Source: Hericium rajendrae (taxonomy: Eukaryota > Basidiomycota > Agaricomycetes > Russulales > Hericiaceae). Taken from it: a DNA stretch of 64,000 nt. The stretch is taken from the NCBI GenBank assembly GCA_033439255.1, contig CM065880.1, positions 310,001 to 374,000 of the forward strand. Reading direction: 5' to 3'. Within the stretch, counting starts at the first letter, position 1. The number at the start of each line of letters is the position of its first letter. Position numbers and translations under genes: made by a program. This document shows positions 59,107 through 64,000 of this stretch, in pieces. The notes beneath the pieces are model-generated. The model was not told where the DNA came from. It searched no databases and worked only from the letters and a program-made list of their open reading frames with translations.

Positions 59107-60319
59107 GCCGCGTAACCCGTGTCCCTTGCCAGGAACGCTGGCCAGTTCGAAATGACCTTCATACAAACGACCACTTTGTGCTGCTCTCGTAGTCCATGAG
59201 CTCTGTCGTCTCTTTTCACAGGACACATTGATACTATGCTCACCATGAGAAGGTAAATCTGAACGGATACGTGAGTGAACTCTCCACGTCGCCGCGCAAG
59301 TAAAACTTTCACCTGCCAGAATTCAGGTTCGCTAGTGGTTCGCTTGGCCACTACATTTTCTCGCGGTGCCCGCACTGTTTGATCCCGCGTCGGGGCCGCC
59401 GATCGCAGGACGGATTTGCTTCTTGGCGCCTGCGTCCCGTATCGGAGGGATGGCCCTGGAAGCTGGAAGATTCATGATATCGAAGCTTGTCGAAGACTCG
59501 AACTTCAGCTACGTAGATGAGACACAAGCAGATCTAGATCATCCACAACACTCGGTTGAACTGCAACGCTGGAGGCTCGAGCTGCACCAACTTTTTCGTC
59601 GAGCGTCGAGCGTGCTCGGCAAAGGAAACGCAACACGTCTGTGTCTCCAGGCCGATATTCTTTCCGGCTTGGGTTCAACCGCTAGTCCCCAACAGACGGC
59701 AAAGCTGCATAGCGCTGCGTCTGACACGGCCGAGAAGTCCATGGTACCGTGCGTACTTGTTGACAGTCATGTTCCTGACTGTTCGACCATGGAGGACTGA
59801 CAGACATTTTAAGCTAGTGAAGCTGAAGGGACAGCCTAAGGTGCACCTGACTACAAACAGATTGTATAGTTCGTTAGGACTCCTGTTCAAATTCAAGTTG
59901 GAAGGCATCGGAAAGCAAAGCTCCGATGGAGACATTTAAAAAGCACCGTCGAACGCGATGTTGGACCAATGCGGAAGATCATTGGCGGACCCATTTTAAC
60001 CCACTTTAACCTAGTGTACCGGTCCTGTGGCTCCTCAGGCTCGAATCCCCACAGCGGCTGAGCTTCGGACCAGGAATCTGAAGATCTGAAACGCCGTACC
60101 TATTTGCCAAATGGTGGTTGGAGTCTAAGCCCACTTGGCGGGCTGCACTTGTGTCCAACTTGTATCATCTTTATCACGCCACGAAAGATAACAGGACAAT
60201 ATATTCGGTGTTAACTCAATGTACTCGCCTCAGCAGAGCCGTCGGGATTAGTGCTTCTAGGCATCGACGAGCAGATCAATATTGCGTTGCGACAACCCAC
60301 AACCCGTGAATTGTGTTTC
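59107..60319. other. Intergenic region, no firm gene
   Basis: 1.2 kb. A 144-aa plus-strand frame at 59366-59800 starts with an ordinary Met but has no recognisable domain and no supporting splice signals. GGCTCGAATCCCC near 60030 resembles a tRNA B-box, but no cloverleaf fits around it. Confidence 0.35.
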
Positions 60320-62090
60320 AATATCTTTTCCGCACCACAAACTGTTGCCTTGCGATATTCGATGACCCAAACTGGGTCGACATCTCTCAGTCATCTCTCC
60401 TATGCCCCTTCCAGAGTGCAGATTGTCGCCTTGGTCGGCAACAACTGGAGCTTGGCCAGCCAATTGTAGGCGACGAATTCTAGTGCTTTTCTGGATCACC
60501 GACTGTTGCGCATGCCCTGCGACAAACGGCGCCCCAAACTACGTCCTTCCACTACCCTTTCCGGGTCGCAGACTATCGCACTGCGACAATTGGAGCACGG
60601 CCGATCTAAAGGCAACGAGACTGTCGCATTGCGACAACTAGCGGGCCTTTTCTCTGCCTCTTCCTGGCCACGAAATGTCGCCTTCACATCGCTTTGTTTT
60701 GTAACAACTGGAGCGCGGGCAACGTGCACGTCCAGACCGCTGCAGATAAATTCCACTAACTTTTCCGGTCCATAGACTGTTGCCCTGCGACAAACGGCGA
60801 CCCAGATTGAGTCTTTCCACATCCGTTTCCGGGTCGCAGGCTGTCTCCCTGCAGCAACTGGAGGGCGGCAATTTGCAGGCAAAGAGTCTGTTGCAGATGA
60901 ATTTCAATGCCTTTTCGCCTTTTCTGGGCCAGACATTGCCGACGTGCGACAAGTGGCGACACAAATTAGGTCATTCCCCTCTCGTCCCCGAATAATGGGT
61001 TGTCACAGTGCAACCACTGGATCACGGACAGCTTGGAACTTGTTGCAGATGATTTTCTGCACCCTTTACGGCAAGAAGTGGGCGGACGGAAAGCGACAGA
61101 CACGAGTTCCCCCTCGGCCCGAATATGACAGCCCCCCCTTCCCCCCTTGTCAAAATCCTTGCACCTCGTGTCCGAAATTTGCGACTCGCCCACCTCTTGC
61201 TTTATGGACCACAATTTGTCGCCTTGCGACAATCTACGACCCAAATTAGGTCGTATCCCTGCCTCATCCGGACTGCAGAATGTCGTTCCTCAATAATTAG
61301 TTAGCGCAGGCAACTGACTCCGCAGATAGCTTCTAATACCTCAAAGTGACGCCTGGCGATCCTGAATAGGTCCGTTCTCCGCCATTCCGACCAGTCATCC
61401 TCAACAACCGGAGCGCGGCGCGCAATAACCTATTACAGATGCAATCCCAAACCTGTTGCGGACCACAGACTGTCGCAAGGCGACAATCGGTGATCCCAGT
61501 CAGGTATATCCGCTGCCTTTTCTGGGCCACAAATCTGACTGTCTCCTTGCAACGACTGGAGCGTGCCCCAAATTCATGGTGCAGATAAATACCAGCGTCC
61601 GTTCCATACCACCGACTGTTGCCTTGCGACAGTCTGCGACCTATACGCAGTCCTCCCGCTGCCTTTTCCGATTCACGGACTGTTTCCCCGCCACAATTGG
61701 AGCGCGGACGGCTTGTACGCGAAGGGTCTTCTGCAGATGAACTCCATTGCCCCTTCCGGGCCACAGATTGTTGCATTGCGACAGTTGGCGAGCACAGACA
61801 AGCATTTCCTCTGTCCGTTCAGGATTACAGACTGTAGCTGCTGCTGGCCAGTCCGACTGGCAATATTGTTGCGGACGAATTCCAGTTCTTTTCCGGACCA
61901 TTGGCTGTTGCACTGCGGCAAATCGCCAGCCGAATGAGGCCCCTCCGCTGCTTATTCCGAGCCATGGACCGTTGACCCGCGACAACTGGAGGCAAAGCGT
62001 CTCCTGCAGATGAATTCCTCTGTCTTTTGAGGACTGCAGATTGTGGCGTTGCAACAGCCGGTGACCTAAATCAAGACAGACTGCTACGGA
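60320..62090. repeat. Satellite-like tandem array, about 150-bp dimeric unit with a recurring 15-bp palindrome
   Basis: The palindrome TGTYGCNNTGCGACA recurs about 17 times, perfect or near-perfect, for example 60623-60637, 61217-61231, 61471-61485, 61617-61631 and 61769-61783, mostly 60-80 bp apart. Two follow-on types alternate. Type A is AACTGGAGCGCGG...TTGCAGATGAATT. Type B is AAACGGCGACCCAAATTAGG. CTTTTCCGGGTCGCAGAC-like text leads into the next palindrome. GCAGATGAATT-like anchors fall at about 60733, 60891, 61041, 61434, 61580, 61732, 61869 and 62007, giving a unit of about 150 bp. Open frames through it are shadows that do not repeat in phase. Confidence 0.75.
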
Positions 62091-62429
62091 CTGCGGCGCT
62101 CAGCGCTCACCAGTCGAAATGCAAGTCGTAATTTGCACTCTGCAAAAATGATGGAGGTGACAATTCGACAGCAAGGTCTGGACACGCGAGAAACTAGTAC
62201 TGCGATACATATCTGACTGTGAGTTTCCTATACACACGCACCGTGGTGACCGTACGATGCATTAGATGAGATGTGTTCCCGTGCGTTCCCAGTTGGAGAG
62301 ATAAACAAACACACTAGTGCTATATCTAGCACCAAATCCAGGCATGGAATGTGCATTACATCCAGGAGTTGTCAATAGGTACGTTGCACAAGCAGAGTAA
62401 AGCAATGATACAGAGACGGACCTCCAGTC
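62091..62429. other. Intergenic spacer
   Basis: 340 bp between the array and the 3' end of the last gene. Nothing is recognised. Confidence 0.35.
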
Positions 62430-63960
62430 CTACGAATACACAGTCGAATCCTGCAGCCTCCACCGCCTTAACGGCCCGCGCCACCACATCGACGACGACA
62501 CGCCCTGCCCTTTATTCTTATCCTCCTCCTCCTCTTCCTGCGTCGCCCTGCTCTCCACATCCACCGCGCCGTCCTCGGGCCCCTCGACCCCAACCTCCCG
62601 CCGATCTTCTGCCTCACGCTCGCGAATCCCAAAGCTCCCCAGCCCCCACCCATGGGCACTCGGCATCCGGTCCGGCACATCGTGCGCGCCCTCCGCCGCA
62701 TACGCATCATTAAGCCGATCGACGCGTGCCGCGGCCTGCTGGCGCGCCGCAACAAGGTGCGCCGTGCGGAGGTACCCAAACGCGCGGCGGAGATGCGCAT
62801 ACGTGCGGCGCCAGAGCGTGCCGTCCTGCGGCCCCTCCGCAGACGACGCCGCAGACGCCGCCTCGACGCGCTCCTCGTCCGACTCCTTCTCCTGCTCGTC
62901 CGCGTCCGGCCGCGCGTGCGAGAACTTCTCCGTGACGCCGCGCCAGAGCACGCGCGCCTTCTCGCGCTGCTCGCGCCGGCGCTGCTCGCGCTGCGTGCGG
63001 CGCCGCCTGCGCTTCTCCTCGCGGCGCAGCAGCTCCTCGACCTCGCCGACGCCCATGCCCGCGCCGACCCACCACCACCACCCGAGGAAGCTCTGCCAGA
63101 GCATGACGGCCCACGTGAGCGGCGGCAGCCAGTCGTACTGCTCCTTGCTCGGGATGTAGATGAGCGTGAGCGCGGTGGAGACGACGGCGAGGGTGAGCGC
63201 CGCGGTGCCGAAGGCGGCGGTGCCGCCGTCGGTGCGCCACGCCTGCTTGCGGTTGATGAGGATGCCCCAGAGGAAGAGCGAGGTCGTGAAGAGGAGGGAG
63301 AGCGTCGCATTGCAGACGTTGCGGACGGCGTAGGCGATGCTGACGAGGTTGTCGCTCGAGCTGACTGGGATCATCTGCATCACGGCGGCGACGATCGCGA
63401 GCGGGCCGAGGAGCGCGAAGATGAGGCGCGCCTCGAGGCGCGAGGGGTACATGAGCGTGAGGAACTGGATGTGGGTGATCTGCGGGGGTGTTAATGGGTG
63501 GATGGCATTCGCGGCGCGGGGCACGCACCTGGATGAGCGCGGAGGTGGTGGCGTTCATAAAAAGCCAGCCGGCGAGTCCGCCTGTTGACCAGCCGTCGTC
63601 GCCGTACATGAGTGGAGGGAGATCGACACCGATATAATCGAGCATGAAGGGCCACTGCTGGCTTGCTTTCACGGCATTGTCGAGGATGATCTTTAGAGAC
63701 GCGATGAGGGATGTTAGGAGAGTTAGCACAGCGGACATCTGGAGGATATAGTTCGCTTGTGCAAGCTTCCAATGGTATTGAGCGGTGAAAAGGAGATGAA
63801 TGAGGAGCACAGCGACGAGAGTGAGCACGACGCCGGTAATGAGGATTTGGGTGGGCAGCGAGCGGCCAAAGTTAGGGCGGTACCGGAGGATGGGATCGGT
63901 GTCATAGCCGCTGTGCAGAGGCCGGTGAATCACATCGCTCTGACTCGTGAGATGAGACAT
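62430..63960 (-). CDS. Multi-span membrane protein with long charged cytoplasmic tail, function unknown
   Basis: It starts MSHLTSQSDVIHRPLHSGYD at 63960. Exon 1 carries helices ILITGVVLTLVAVLLIHLLF, ILQMSAVLTLLTSLIASL and a segment around GGLAGWLFMNATTSALIQ. An intron at about 63527-63480 leads to ITHIQFLTLMYPSRLEARLI and four further helices, including FGTAALTLAVVSTALTLIYI and LTWAVMLWQSFLGWWWWVG. That gives about seven helices in total. The tail is very basic (RREEKRRRRRTQREQRRREQ), then acidic and Ser-rich, ending LQDSTVYS. The seven-helix layout resembles fungal orphan receptor-like proteins, but no family motif is recognised. The second exon is strongly GC-biased. Confidence 0.72.
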
Positions 63961-64000
63961 ACGACGCAGTGATGTTCTCCAACGAAGAGTCGTCTTGTGC

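Noticed and set aside
59995-60060. tRNA gene suggested by GGCTCGAATCCCC
   Set aside because: A T-arm-like string exists, but no A-box or cloverleaf fits upstream.
60401-62054. Repeat-protein gene in the 60-62 kb array (several open frames on both strands)
   Set aside because: The frames are not kept in phase from unit to unit. The DNA palindrome, not any peptide, is the conserved feature.

Overview
This window is nuclear DNA from a filamentous basidiomycete, most likely an Agaricomycete (mushroom or wood-decay fungus). Genes are split by many 45-70 bp GT-AG introns, exons are GC-rich, gene spacing is short, and the encoded families are typical of that class: TRI5-type sesquiterpene synthases in tandem, multi-MYND proteins, isoprenylcysteine-methyltransferase-like paralogues and a SIT-type siderophore transporter. 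All calls come from reading translated segments and splice signals by eye. No similarity search was run, so exon borders are approximate.

Layout. 0-9 kb: the 5' part of a HUL5/UBE3C HECT ubiquitin ligase leaves the left edge, followed by two Ser/Thr/Pro-rich single-span membrane proteins in tail-to-tail order and an alpha/beta-hydrolase esterase. 9.3-10.8 kb: a 1.5 kb non-autonomous CACTA-type DNA transposon. 11.5-27 kb: a metabolic neighbourhood with three ICMT-like methyltransferase genes (one decayed), an FAD monooxygenase, a class I/II aminotransferase, a mitochondrial D-lactate dehydrogenase and two tandem TRI5-like terpene synthases. It looks like a secondary-metabolite cluster, though D-lactate dehydrogenase is probably a housekeeping bystander. 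28-31 kb: eIF3e and MPDU1, divergent housekeeping genes.

31.5-44 kb is a decayed and duplicated zone. It holds a broken epoxide-hydrolase-like gene, a hypothetical gene, a GNAT acetyltransferase, a pair of 1.3 kb direct repeats with TATA-like promoters, a broken K+/H+ antiporter C-terminus split by a young 1,271 bp TIR transposon, and a GDA1-like nucleoside-diphosphatase gene whose apyrase motifs are largely lost although its frame is open. 44-53 kb: a sulfite oxidase gene with one in-frame stop, a degenerate tandem array, a second GNAT gene whose C-terminus is replaced by a CACTA-type MITE, and an AKR7-like aldo-keto reductase. 53-64 kb: a triple-MYND protein, a siderophore transporter with two perfect iron-regulator GATA sites upstream, a 1.7 kb satellite-like array carrying a 15-bp palindrome about every 70 bp, and a multi-span membrane protein of unknown function.

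The most interesting signals are the terpene synthase/methyltransferase/monooxygenase neighbourhood, the palindrome array at 60.3-62.1 kb, the transposon insertions with readable target-site duplications that broke or remodelled host genes, the iron-response sites, and the open but motif-poor GDA1 paralogue.
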